A stretch of DNA of 64,000 nucleotides from Hymenobacter qilianensis (GTDB lineage: Bacteria > Bacteroidota > Bacteroidia > Cytophagales > Hymenobacteraceae), in the NCBI RefSeq assembly GCF_014489555.1, contig NZ_CP060784.1, forward strand, positions 3,932,501 through 3,996,500, in the 5' to 3' direction. Positions 39,704-48,420 of this stretch are shown here, one piece after another. Each line of letters begins with the position of its first letter. Position 1 is the stretch's first letter. The position numbers were made by a program, and so were the translations under genes. The notes beneath the pieces are model-generated. The model saw only the letters and a list, made by a program, of their open reading frames with translations. It did not search any database and was not told where the DNA came from.

Positions 39704-39730
39704 TTGATATCAATCAAGCCCGCGCTTGAT
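39704..39730 (+). promoter_or_regulatory. Tripartite FNR-like operator, copy 3 (perfect)
   Basis: TTGAT-ATCA-ATCAA-GCCCGCGC-TTGAT. The first two halves match the FNR consensus TTGAT-N4-ATCAA exactly; the third half forms a second inverted repeat (TCAAG-N6-CTTGA) with its centre 11 bp, one helix turn, further on. A -7-like nnnnTTTG (ATGCTTTG, 39738-39745) would place the FNR centre near -41.5. The ccoN start is 90 bp downstream. Confidence 0.82.
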
Positions 39731-39799
39731 ATCCGTCATGCTTTGCCAAGGAGGCGGCGAGGACCTTTGAAGCAGTAAAAACACTTACTGTTTCACTCT

Positions 39800-42010
39800 A
39801 TGGAAGTCGTACCCATTACGCCTCTTATCCTTCCGGCGCAGCCTCCAGTTCAGACCCGAGTATCCCGCGCCGTCGACGAGTTTTTCTACGATAACAAGAT
39901 TGTCCGCGACTTCGGCATTGCTACCGTGTTCTGGGGAATTGCCGGCATGATCGTCGGAATTCTGGCGGCTTTTCAGCTGGCGCTGCCTGAGGCCAACATG
40001 AATACGGCCGTCACCACCTTCGGCCGCATCCGGCCGCTGCACACCAACGCCGTCATTTTTGCCTTTGTCGGCAATGGTATTTTTATGGGGGTGTACTACT
40101 CTTTGCAGCGTTTGTGCAAAGCGGCCATGTACTCCAAAAAGCTCAGCCAGATTCACTTTTGGGGCTGGCAGCTCATTATCCTCAGCGCCCTGATTTCCTT
40201 GCCCTTAGGCTACACCACCAGCAAGGAATACGCTGAGCTGGAGTGGCCCATCGACATTGCCATTACGCTGGTGTGGGTGGTGTTTGGCTGGAATATGTTC
40301 GGCACCATTGCCAAGCGGCGCGAGCGTCACTTATACGTCGGCATCTGGTTTTACATCGCCACTTTCCTCACGGTGGCCGTGCTGCACATCGTCAACTCGG
40401 TGGCTTTGCCCGTGAGCTTTATGAAAAGCTACTCGGCCTACGCCGGTGTGCAGGATGCGCTGGTGCAGTGGTGGTATGGCCACAACGCGGTAGCCTTCTT
40501 CCTGACTACGCCCTACCTGGGCTTGATGTACTACTTCCTGCCCAAGGCAGCTGGTCGGCCGGTGTACTCTTACCGTCTGAGCATCATTCACTTCTGGTCC
40601 TTGATCTTCATTTATATCTGGGCTGGTCCGCACCACTTGCTTTACACTTCCCTGCCCGACTGGGCCCAAAGCCTGGGTGTAGCCTTCTCCATTATGCTGC
40701 TCGCGCCTAGCTGGGGCGGCATGATCAACGGCCTGCTGACCCTGCGCGGCGCCTGGGATAAGGTACGCGAGGAGCCCGTGCTGAAATTCATGGTAGTGGC
40801 CCTTACGGCCTACGGCATGGCCACCTTCGAAGGCCCGATGCTCTCCTTGAAAAACGTGAATGCCATTGCCCACTTCACCGACTGGATAGTAGCGCACGTG
40901 CACGTAGGCGCGCTGGGCTGGAACGGCTTCCTCACTTTCGCTATGCTCTACTGGCTGTGGCCCCGCCTCTACCGCACCGAGCTGCACTCCAAGAAACTCG
41001 CCAATACTCACTTCTGGCTGGGCACCATCGGTATCCTGTTTTATGCCCTGCCCATGTACTGGGCCGGCTTTACTCAGGGCTTGATGTGGAAGCAGTTCAA
41101 TGCCGAGGGCATGCTGCAATACCCCAACTTCCTCGAAACGGTGCTTCAGCTGGTACCGATGTACTATATGCGCGGTATTGGCGGGGTGCTGTATCTGAGC
41201 GGCGTGTTTCTGATGCTGTACAACATGATAATGACAGCCAAAGCCGGTACGCTGCTCGTTTCCGAAAAAGCCCATGCTCCTGCCCTGCGGCCCGCTTCGG
41301 AAGATCCACACGCTGATGCTGGTCACTGGCACCGCTGGATTGAGCGACGCCCCTTGCAACTGGCCATTGGCGCTACGGTCGCCATCCTGATTGGCGGCCT
41401 GGTTGAGATGATCCCTACTTTCCTCGTCGAATCCAACGTGCCCACCATTGCTTCCGTGAAGCCTTATACCTCCCTGGAATTGCAGGGCCGTGACCTCTAT
41501 ATCAAAGAAGGTTGCTCGAACTGCCACACCCAGATGGTGCGCCCCTTCCGCTCCGAAACCGAGCGCTACGGCGAGTACAGCAAAGCGGGCGAGTTTGTGT
41601 ACGACCGGCCCTTCCTGTGGGGCTCCAAGCGCACCGGCCCCGATATACACCGCCTGGGGGGCAAATATCCGCACTCCTGGCACTACAACCACATGATGGA
41701 CCCCACCAGCATGTCGCCCGGCTCCATTATGCCGCCTTATCCGTGGATGTTCGAAAACGAGATTGACTACTCCACGCTGCCTGCCAAAATCAGGGTGCTG
41801 CAACAGCTGGGCACACCTTACCCCGCCGGCTACGACCAGCAAGCCGTGGCCGATGCCCGCCGCCAGGCCGAAGGCATCGTGCAGGAGCTGAAGAAGGAGG
41901 ACATCGAGGTGAAATCGGACAAGGAAATCGTGGCTTTGATTGCCTATCTGCAGCGCCTCGGCACCGATATCAAAGTGAAGCCCGAGCAGGCCACGGCCGC
42001 CGCTCAATAG
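39800..42010 (+). CDS. ccoN: cbb3-type cytochrome c oxidase, fused subunits I and II (CcoNO)
   Basis: 736 residues. Residues 1 to about 500 form the haem-copper subunit CcoN with 12 or more helices and conserved His in LHTNAVIFAF, WWYGHNAVAFFLT, WAGPHHLLYT and DWIVAHVHVGALGWNG. A short linker leads to the CcoO domain (about 565-736) with one haem c site CSNCH (EGCSNCHTQMVRPF) and the MMDPTSMSPGSIMPPYPW segment. The fusion is usual in Bacteroidota. It reduces O2 with high affinity. It heads the ccoNO-Q-orf-P-G-H operon behind a perfect FNR-like box. Confidence 0.97.
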   Translation: MEVVPITPLILPAQPPVQTRVSRAVDEFFYDNKIVRDFGIATVFWGIAGMIVGILAAFQLALPEANMNTAVTTFGRIRPLHTNAVIFAFVGNGIFMGVYYSLQRLCKAAMYSKKLSQIHFWGWQLIILSALISLPLGYTTSKEYAELEWPIDIAITLVWVVFGWNMFGTIAKRRERHLYVGIWFYIATFLTVAVLHIVNSVALPVSFMKSYSAYAGVQDALVQWWYGHNAVAFFLTTPYLGLMYYFLPKAAGRPVYSYRLSIIHFWSLIFIYIWAGPHHLLYTSLPDWAQSLGVAFSIMLLAPSWGGMINGLLTLRGAWDKVREEPVLKFMVVALTAYGMATFEGPMLSLKNVNAIAHFTDWIVAHVHVGALGWNGFLTFAMLYWLWPRLYRTELHSKKLANTHFWLGTIGILFYALPMYWAGFTQGLMWKQFNAEGMLQYPNFLETVLQLVPMYYMRGIGGVLYLSGVFLMLYNMIMTAKAGTLLVSEKAHAPALRPASEDPHADAGHWHRWIERRPLQLAIGATVAILIGGLVEMIPTFLVESNVPTIASVKPYTSLELQGRDLYIKEGCSNCHTQMVRPFRSETERYGEYSKAGEFVYDRPFLWGSKRTGPDIHRLGGKYPHSWHYNHMMDPTSMSPGSIMPPYPWMFENEIDYSTLPAKIRVLQQLGTPYPAGYDQQAVADARRQAEGIVQELKKEDIEVKSDKEIVALIAYLQRLGTDIKVKPEQATAAAQ

Positions 42011-42026
42011 CCGACTTAAAGAGGCG

Positions 42027-42131
42027 GTCATGCAGAGCGCAGCGAAGCATCTCGCGTGCTGATGTTGCCAAAGTAACTCCTACCGCTTGCTCAACGAAGC
42101 GGGCAAAATGCTTCGCTGCGCTCTGCATGAC
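42027..42131. repeat. REP-like palindrome inside the cbb3 operon, copy 5
   Basis: GTCATGCAGAGCGCAGCGAAGCAT (first 20 bases at 42027-42046) has a perfect 24-bp inverted partner at 42108-42131. It sits between ccoN and ccoQ, within the presumed transcript, where it could set segmental mRNA stability. Confidence 0.92.
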
Positions 42132-42161
42132 AAACGGAAATTATTCAAACCTCAATCCATC

Positions 42162-42365
42162 ATGGACAAGAAAGTATTGCAATCCATTGCCGGCGTCGAG
42201 ATATACCCCATTATCTCCTTCCTCATTTTCTTCCTCTTCTTTCTGGGCTTGCTGATTTACGTGGTAATAGCCAATCGTCAGCACTTCGACAACATGAGCA
42301 ATCTGCCACTGCTCAGCGATGACGAAACCCTAAAGGCCCACCTCGAACACGACGTAGTATGCTAA
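42162..42365 (+). CDS. ccoQ: CcoQ-like small subunit
   Basis: 67 residues from ATG 42162 (MDKKVLQSIAGVEIYP). One hydrophobic helix (IISFLIFFLFFLGLLIYVV) is followed by a short polar tail, the layout of CcoQ/FixQ, which stabilises cbb3 oxidase. An in-frame start at 42087 would lie inside a repeat and was rejected. Its stop overlaps the next start (ATGCTAA). Confidence 0.8.
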   Translation: MDKKVLQSIAGVEIYPIISFLIFFLFFLGLLIYVVIANRQHFDNMSNLPLLSDDETLKAHLEHDVVC

Positions 42366-42613
42366 CCAAACGCGCTTTTCTGCTAACCGCCGCTGGGCTT
42401 CTTCTAACCGGCAACATGGCCTTTGGGCAAACCGCTACTACCGGTGCTGACATGCTGTTCTGGCTGCTGGGGGGCATTTTGATCATCGTGCTGCTGATGG
42501 TGCTGATTGCCGGCGCGTCCCTGGCCTCGGCCACTCGGCAAGTGCGCCAACATACAGCGTCGGCCACCAATCAATCTATCACCGAAGTAGAGGAAGGAGC
42601 ACCCACATGTTAA
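42359..42613 (+). CDS. Small membrane protein of the cbb3 operon, CcoP N-terminus-like
   Basis: 84 residues. A signal peptide or first helix (AFLLTAAGLLLTGNMAFGQT) is followed by one strong helix (MLFWLLGGILIIVLLMVLI) and RQVRQ. It overlaps ccoQ by ATGCTAA and ccoP by ATGTTAA, so translation is coupled. Its layout resembles the start of the downstream CcoP (MLT-R start, QTA-TT, MLFW then VLLMV/VLMVF), which suggests a partial duplication. No known function. Confidence 0.72.
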   Translation: MLTKRAFLLTAAGLLLTGNMAFGQTATTGADMLFWLLGGILIIVLLMVLIAGASLASATRQVRQHTASATNQSITEVEEGAPTC

Positions 42614-43497
42614 CGCACCGCAAAATGAATTATGGGGCACTGGCCGCTATGCTGGCGCTATCCATTGGCACAACGGTAGCCCAGACGGCGGAAGCCACCA
42701 CCCCCACCCCGGCGGCCGGCGGCCAGGATGCGCAGATAATGCTGTTCTGGTTTTTGCTGAGCACGCTAGCCTTGGTGCTGATGGTGTTTGTGCTGCTCTT
42801 CACGATGATTATCGTGCGCATGAAGCCGCAGCTGCGCAAAGTGTACGAGCTGCCCACGGTGCACGATACCTGGAGCGGTAAAGTGCTCGGCCTGCTCATC
42901 GGCGACACGCGCCTGGTAACCGGCGGCTACAAGGAGGAGGATATGGGCCACTCGTACGACGGCATCACGGAGTTCGACAACGATTTGCCGCCATGGTGGA
43001 AGTATGGCTTCTATTTCACCATCGTGTTTGCTGTGGCCTACATGGGCTACTACCACGTGGCCAATGCCGGTGAGCTACAGATAGCCGAGTATGAAACCGA
43101 AATGCGCCAAGCGGCCCTGTTGGTTTCCAATGAGCCCGACGACCCCAACAAGCTCACCACCTACACGGCTTTGATGGCGCCGGCCGATTTGAGCGCCGGC
43201 AAGTCTATCTACGCTACCAACTGCGCGCCCTGTCATGGGGCCAATGCCGAGGGAAAAGTAGGTCCTAACCTTACGGATGAGTACTGGCTCCACGGCGGCG
43301 AAATAAATCAGGTGTATAAAACCATCAAGTTTGGGGTCACCAGCAAGGGCATGGTTGCCTGGAAAGGCAAGCTTGGCGCCAAGCAGATTTTGCAAGTATC
43401 GTCCTACATCGAGTCGCTGCAAGGGTCGAAGCCAGCCAATGCCAAAGAGCCCCAGGGCGAGAAAGCAACTGCTGGCAAATCCATTGCCGCCAAGTAG
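42607..43497 (+). CDS. ccoP: cbb3-type cytochrome c oxidase subunit III
   Basis: 296 residues. Signal peptide or helix 1, a second helix (MLFWFLLSTLALVLMVFVLL), then the LPPWWKYGFYFTIVFAVAYM helix typical of CcoP, and one C-terminal haem c domain with CAPCH (IYATNCAPCHGANAEGKVGP) and Met ligand candidates near SKGMVAW. Many proteobacterial CcoP have two haems; this has one, as is common in Bacteroidota. It passes electrons from cytochrome c to CcoN. Confidence 0.95.
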   Translation: MLTHRKMNYGALAAMLALSIGTTVAQTAEATTPTPAAGGQDAQIMLFWFLLSTLALVLMVFVLLFTMIIVRMKPQLRKVYELPTVHDTWSGKVLGLLIGDTRLVTGGYKEEDMGHSYDGITEFDNDLPPWWKYGFYFTIVFAVAYMGYYHVANAGELQIAEYETEMRQAALLVSNEPDDPNKLTTYTALMAPADLSAGKSIYATNCAPCHGANAEGKVGPNLTDEYWLHGGEINQVYKTIKFGVTSKGMVAWKGKLGAKQILQVSSYIESLQGSKPANAKEPQGEKATAGKSIAAK

Positions 43498-43563
43498 CAC
43501 CCGCCCACTGCCCACCCCACTTTTTTACACTTCAGCGCGATTTTACCGTCGGCGCACCAGTCA

Positions 43564-44972
43564 ATGCCTGTTACCAGCTACCATCCAAACGACGACTTCC
43601 GCGACTCCATCGCTACGGTGGATGCGGCCGGCAAGCGCGTCTGGCTGTACCCCAAAAAGCCCAGCGGCGCATTTTACCGAGCCCGCAAGTGGATCAGCTA
43701 CGGCCTGCTCATCGTGCTTTTTGCCGGGCCCTGGCTGCGCATCAACGGCCTGCCGGTGCTGATGCTGAATCTGCCGGCGCGGAAGTTTATCATCTTCGGA
43801 CAGATCTTCTGGCCCCAGGACTTCTTTATCCTGCTGCTTGCGGCGCTCACGTTTCTGCTGTTCATCATCCTTTTCACCGTGGTGTACGGGCGGGCATTTT
43901 GCGGCTGGGTGTGTCCGCAAACCATTTTCCTAGAGATGGTTTTTCGCCGCATCGAGTACTGGCTGGAAGGCGATGCGCCTCAGCAAAAAGCACTCGACCG
44001 CGCTGAGTGGGACTGGAACAAAATCTGGCGCAAAACCAGCAAGCACGCGCTGTTTCTGGTCATTTCCTTTCTGATTGCTAACACGTTTCTGGCCTACATT
44101 ATCGGCTCCGATGAGTTGGTCAGCATCATCACCGATCCGCCCGCGAGCACCTCGGCGGCCTTACTTCGATGGTGCTCTTCACAGGCGTTTTCTACGCCGT
44201 ATTTGCCCGCTTTCGGGAGCAAGTGTGCACCATCGCCTGCCCTTACGGCCGCCTGCAAGGCGTTATGCTCGATAAAGACAGCCTCGTGGTAGCCTATGAC
44301 TACCAGCGCGGGGAGCCACGGGAGAAGCTGCGCAAAAACCAAACGCGCACCGCCGGCGACTGCATCGATTGCCACCAGTGCGTGCAGGTGTGCCCCACAG
44401 GCATAGACATCCGCAACGGCGCCCAGCAGCTGGAGTGCACCAACTGCACCGCCTGCATAGATGCCTGCAACAACATCATGGACCTGATAAACAAACCTCA
44501 CGGCCTGATTCGCCATGCATCGGAAAACAACATCGCGCAGGGCACCAAATTCCAGCTGCGTGGGCGCGTGAAGGCCCTGTCGGGCGTGCTGATGGTGTTG
44601 TTGATGGGCCTTACGTTTCTGCTGGTGTCGCGCTCCAATGTGCAGGCCACGGTGCTACGCACGCCGGGTCAGCTTTTCCAGAAAACCGACCGCGGCACCA
44701 TTACCAACCTTTATAATGTGTCCGTCATCAACAAAACCAATCACCCTTATCCCATCACGCTCAAGGTGTTGGAGCCGCTGGGGGGCAAAATTTTGCTCGT
44801 TGGCAACGAAAAGCTGACGCTACCCGCCCAGGGAATTACTGAAGGCGTGTTTTTCGCCGAGCTGCCCAAGTCGGCCCTGCTGACGACCAACCAGAAAATC
44901 CGCATCGGCGTCTTCAGCAAAGGCCAGCTGATTGCGGAAACCAACACCAAGTTTCTCGGGCCCGCGCAATAG
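43564..44972 (+). CDS. ccoG: cbb3 oxidase accessory protein CcoG, one frameshift
   Basis: About 469 residues after repair. Several membrane helices with CGWVCPQTIFLEMVFRRIEY, then a 2[4Fe-4S] ferredoxin domain (CIDCHQCVQVCPTGID, CTNCTACIDACN) and a C-terminal Ig-like domain. CcoG is a copper reductase for cbb3 assembly. The frame breaks at about 44139-44146; one added base joins ITDPPA to EHLGGLTSMVLFTGVFYAVF, the expected sequence. Start at ATG 43564 (MPVTSYHPNDDFRDSI), 66 bp after ccoP. Confidence 0.93.
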
Positions 44973-45028
44973 CCCGGCCCAAGCTTTCTACCAGCGGCCT
45001 ACCCAATCCGCGCTTTTCGCTTGCCTCT

Positions 45029-45489
45029 ATGACCACTTCCCGCGCTAATCTCTGGCCTTACGCCATCATTGCCACCTTCATATTGTTTGCCAGCTACATC
45101 GGCTACATGGTGCAGCAGGCCATGAGCACCAACGTCGACCTGGTCAGCGCCGACTATTACCAGCAAGAACTGGCCTACCAAAAGCGCATCGAATCGGTGG
45201 CCCGCACGGCGGCCCTGCCCGCGCCGGTAGCGGTAGAATACGAGCCGGCAGCGCAGCGCCTGACCTTAAAATTGCCCCCCAGCCTCGCAGGCCAGGCCGT
45301 GCAGGGCACCGTGCACTTCTTCCGCCCTCCGATCAGAAGCTGGACTTCAGCCTCCCCTTCGCCCCAACTGGCGAGTCCGCTCAGCAGCAGCTAAATACCA
45401 GTAAGCTGCAATCGGGCTACTGGCGTCTGCGGGTCGATTTCACGGTCGGCGGACAGCAGTATTTCGTCGATAAGGAGCTTTCCATCTGA
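45029..45489 (+). CDS. ccoH: FixH/CcoH family protein, one frameshift
   Basis: About 153 residues after repair. An N-terminal helix (YAIIATFILFASYIGYMV) precedes the periplasmic FixH domain (VDLVSADYYQQELAYQKRI). The frame breaks at C3 45325-45327; one added C joins TVHFFRP to SDQKLDFSLPF and carries on through SGYWRLRVDFTVGGQQYFVD to TGA at 45487-45489. Uncorrected, the frame ends at 45394 in a Ser/Pro-rich nonsense tail. CcoH is needed for cbb3 assembly and stability. Confidence 0.9.
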
Positions 45490-45530
45490 TTCAGCGCGGA
45501 CGCTGTCGTCCGCTTCTAAACCTTCTTACC

Positions 45531-46295
45531 ATGCTTTGGGCTGGCTTTCTTTTCGGGCTTTTGGGTAGTTTTCACTGCGTGGGGATGTGTGGCGCTATTG
45601 CTCTGTCGCTGCCCGGCGCAGCCGGCCCTAATTGGCGCTACGTAGCCGGCCGGGTGCTCTACAACTTGGGCCGCGTCACGACTTATGCTTCGCTGGGGGC
45701 GGTGGCGGGCCTGTTGGGCCGGGGCCTGCAATTGGCGGGCTGGCAGCAAAGCCTGTCGCTGCTGTCTGGGGGGCTTATTTTGGTGCTGGTGGTGGCGCCG
45801 GAGCATTGGCTGAGCAAGGCGGCAGCCCTCCTGAAACTAGATGGCGTGCTGGCCCGGGTGAAAAGCCAGCTGGTGTATTTCTACCAGCAGCCTTCGCTCA
45901 GTGCCTTCTATATCACGGGGTTGCTGAATGGCTTGCTGCCCTGCGGCATGGTATATCTGGCGCTGGCTGGCGCCCTGAGCGTGCCCGGCATAGCAGGCGC
46001 AGCGGGTTACATGGCCTTGTTTGGACTGGGTACGCTGCCCCTCATGCTGGCGCTTTCCCTGTCGGGGCAACTGGTGCCCTTCGTGTGGCGCGGCCGTATG
46101 CGGCGGGCAGTCCCGATTATGGCGACCTGTCTGGCGCTGCTGTTCATTGTGCGCGGCCTGAGCCTGGGTATTCCGTATCTGAGCCCGCAGCTGAGCAGTG
46201 AAACGATCAGCACCACCAGACGCTCCAGCCACCTGCCCGCCACCATGCACTACTGCCACGGCGAGGCGGCCGCCCCCGCTCCCAACTCCAATTAA
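45531..46295 (+). CDS. SafE/TauE-like sulfite exporter family membrane protein (CcoI/CcoG-linked)
   Basis: 254 residues, about six helices. It begins with LFGLLGSFHCVGMCGAIALS, the Cys-rich first helix of the DsbD/SafE-like urease-accessory family that often closes cbb3 operons, and repeats NGLLPCGMVYLALAGAL in the second half. The paired Cys motifs suggest copper or reductant transfer across the membrane for oxidase assembly, by inference. It ends with a His/Cys-containing soluble tail (MHYCHGEAAAP). Confidence 0.88.
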   Translation: MLWAGFLFGLLGSFHCVGMCGAIALSLPGAAGPNWRYVAGRVLYNLGRVTTYASLGAVAGLLGRGLQLAGWQQSLSLLSGGLILVLVVAPEHWLSKAAALLKLDGVLARVKSQLVYFYQQPSLSAFYITGLLNGLLPCGMVYLALAGALSVPGIAGAAGYMALFGLGTLPLMLALSLSGQLVPFVWRGRMRRAVPIMATCLALLFIVRGLSLGIPYLSPQLSSETISTTRRSSHLPATMHYCHGEAAAPAPNSN

Positions 46296-46342
46296 TTACA
46301 GAACTAAACCGGCTTCCGGATCACTCTTAACGCATTGTTGCC

Positions 46343-47233
46343 ATGCAAACCATTCTCGTTCCCATCGATTTCTCGGCCGCGTCCGAAACCGCGCTGGTTT
46401 ATGCCAACAAGCTCGCCCTGCATCTTCCGGCCGAAATTGTGTTGGTGCACTCTCACGTCGGCGCCACGCTTACCCCCGAGCGCCGGGTAGCTTTACTGAG
46501 CCGACTGGAGGCGCTGGCCGAGCGCTTGCGCTATCAGCACCTCACGCGCCAGAGCGGCCGCCGCATCCACTATCATTACCACATGGCGGCGGCCTCCCTC
46601 ACCGACAGCCTGGAAGTATTGGTAAGCGGCTACCGCGCCACGTTGGTAGTAACGGGCTTAGCATTAGTTGATTGCGCCACGGCCACGGCCGCGGGCAATC
46701 CGGTAATGCTGTTGCCGGAGCATGTGAGCTGCCCGGTGCTTATCGTGCCGCCCGGCCGCCACGAGCTGGCGAGTGAGGTGGTTGTTTCCGGCGACTTCTC
46801 TCGTCTCGATGCCCACCAGCTGGCACCGCTCACCTCTTTGGCCCGCACCGCCGAGGCGCATTTCGATCTGGTGCAGTTCCACCCACCGACCAGCACCGGG
46901 CTGGTGCCGCTGAAAAAAGCGCTGATGGCCGCGCGCGCCGCTATACCGAATGCCACTGTGCACTTGCTGCCCGAAGAAGATGCCTTGGAAGATATCAGCG
47001 AGCTCTGCGCCCAGCTTAGCGCTCAACTCCTGGTTTTAGCGACCATGGACGGTTGCCTGGTCCGCCGGTTTTTCAACCCGCACTATACCCAAACGAACGC
47101 CTATCACTTGCGTATCCCGGTGTTGCTGCTCCCCACCAGTACCGTGCCCACCAAAGCCTGCTGCAACCAGTGCGGGTTGCGCCAAGCCGCCGAAAGCCGG
47201 TTGATGGCCCGTATTACCAACGTCACGTTCTGA
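46343..47233 (+). CDS. Universal stress protein, tandem UspA
   Basis: 296 residues made of two UspA-like domains. The first opens MQTILVPIDFSAASETALVYA; the second is degenerate and ends LLVLATMDGCLVRRFFNPHY and IPVLLLP. The ATP-binding GxxG-x9-G(S/T) motif is not intact, so nucleotide binding is uncertain. A C-terminal Cys-rich piece (KACCNQCG) is unusual. It stands between the cbb3 operon and hemF, 47 bp after the SafE-like gene. Confidence 0.85.
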   Translation: MQTILVPIDFSAASETALVYANKLALHLPAEIVLVHSHVGATLTPERRVALLSRLEALAERLRYQHLTRQSGRRIHYHYHMAAASLTDSLEVLVSGYRATLVVTGLALVDCATATAAGNPVMLLPEHVSCPVLIVPPGRHELASEVVVSGDFSRLDAHQLAPLTSLARTAEAHFDLVQFHPPTSTGLVPLKKALMAARAAIPNATVHLLPEEDALEDISELCAQLSAQLLVLATMDGCLVRRFFNPHYTQTNAYHLRIPVLLLPTSTVPTKACCNQCGLRQAAESRLMARITNVTF

Positions 47234-47250
47234 TAAGCTGTTTATCAAAG

Positions 47251-47357
47251 GAGGTAGAGAGGCAACATGTTGCGTCTCCTCGTTGAACGACCGGAACCGC
47301 ACCTCCACCTGAACAACGGCAGCAACGAGGAGACGCAACATGTTGCCTCTCTACCTC
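47251..47357. repeat. 35-bp perfect inverted repeat before hemF
   Basis: Arms 47251-47285 and 47323-47357 are exact reverse complements, with a 37-nt loop. Each arm itself holds the 12-bp palindrome GCAACATGTTGC and the GAGACGCAA/TTGCGTCTC word shared with the element at 55.65 kb. It ends 32 bp before the hemF start, within its likely leader. Confidence 0.95.
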
Positions 47358-47389
47358 TACTCATTTTACAACTAAGGTTTTCCCTATTT

Positions 47390-48316
47390 ATGCTTACCGA
47401 AACCACTAGCTCCACCGATACCCAATCTACCCGCGCTACCGTTGAGGCGTGGATGCGCCAATTTCAGGACTGGCTGTGTCAGCAGCTCGAAGCTGCGGAT
47501 GGCAAAGCTGCTTTTCGGGAAGATCGGTGGGAGCACGAAGGGGGCGGCGGGGGCCGTACGCGCGTGATTGGCGAGGGTGCTATTCTGGAAAAAGGCGGCG
47601 TAAACTTCTCGGCCGTGTGGGGGCAAATGAGCGAATCCGCTGCCCGCCAGCTTCTTATGCCCGACCCCAATTACTTTGCTACGGGGGTATCGGTGGTGCA
47701 GCACCCGCGCAGCCCCAGGGTGCCCATCTCGCACATGAACGTGCGCTACTTTGAGGCCGGCAACGGCGAGGCGTGGTTTGGCGGCGGCCTCGATCTTACG
47801 CCCATTTACGTGGATGAGGCCCAGGCTCGCTGGTTTCATGAGCAGATACGGGAGGTTTGCAACCAGCATGACACGTCGTTTTATCCCCGCTTCAAGCAGT
47901 GGGCCGATGAGTACTTCTATCTGCCGCATCGGCAGGAAACCCGCGGTGTGGGGGGCATTTTCTTCGACCGCCTGACCGTGGGCAAAGACGGCACCTTCGA
48001 AGCGTTGTTTGCCTTCGTCCAGGCAGTGGGCGAAGTGTACGGCCGCACCTATTCGGAGCTGATGCGGCGCAATGCGAAGCTGCCTTTTGGCGAGGCCGAG
48101 AAGCAGTGGCAACTGGTGCGCCGCGGACGCTACGCGGAGTTCAATCTGGCCATCGACCGCGGCACCAAGTTCGGCTTGGAAACGGGCGGCCGCACGGAGT
48201 CTATCCTGATGAGTTTGCCACCGCTGGCCGCCTGGCACTACGACTATCAGCCCGCGCCGGTCTCGGCCGAAGCGGCTACGCAAGCTTGGCTCCGGCAGGG
48301 TATAAACTGGGTGTAG
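47390..48316 (+). CDS. hemF: Oxygen-dependent coproporphyrinogen III oxidase
   Basis: 308 residues from ATG 47390 (MLTETTSSTD); the in-frame start at 47267 would translate the inverted repeat and was rejected. Family blocks: EGGGGGRTRVI, SHMNVRYFEA, WFGGGLDLTPIY, RGVGGIFFD, and RYAEFNLAIDRGTKFGLETGGRTESI. It decarboxylates coproporphyrinogen III to protoporphyrinogen IX using O2. Together with hemA downstream it links haem supply to the oxidase cluster. Confidence 0.97.
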   Translation: MLTETTSSTDTQSTRATVEAWMRQFQDWLCQQLEAADGKAAFREDRWEHEGGGGGRTRVIGEGAILEKGGVNFSAVWGQMSESAARQLLMPDPNYFATGVSVVQHPRSPRVPISHMNVRYFEAGNGEAWFGGGLDLTPIYVDEAQARWFHEQIREVCNQHDTSFYPRFKQWADEYFYLPHRQETRGVGGIFFDRLTVGKDGTFEALFAFVQAVGEVYGRTYSELMRRNAKLPFGEAEKQWQLVRRGRYAEFNLAIDRGTKFGLETGGRTESILMSLPPLAAWHYDYQPAPVSAEAATQAWLRQGINWV

Positions 48317-48420
48317 GCATCCATCAGCACCCATTTTCGCCGTAAGCTGCGCCGATAATTTGCCCCCCAAGCAGCTGCATTTACTACTCTTCACGCAGGT
48401 TTCAGCCTTAACTCTCTCCG

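Noticed and set aside
40331..42031. 566-codon open frame on the minus strand
   Set aside because: Antisense to ccoNO, whose haem-copper and haem c motifs are certain; the reverse frame has no recognisable domain.
47384..48394. 336-codon open frame on the minus strand
   Set aside because: Antisense shadow of hemF, which is fully supported by family blocks.
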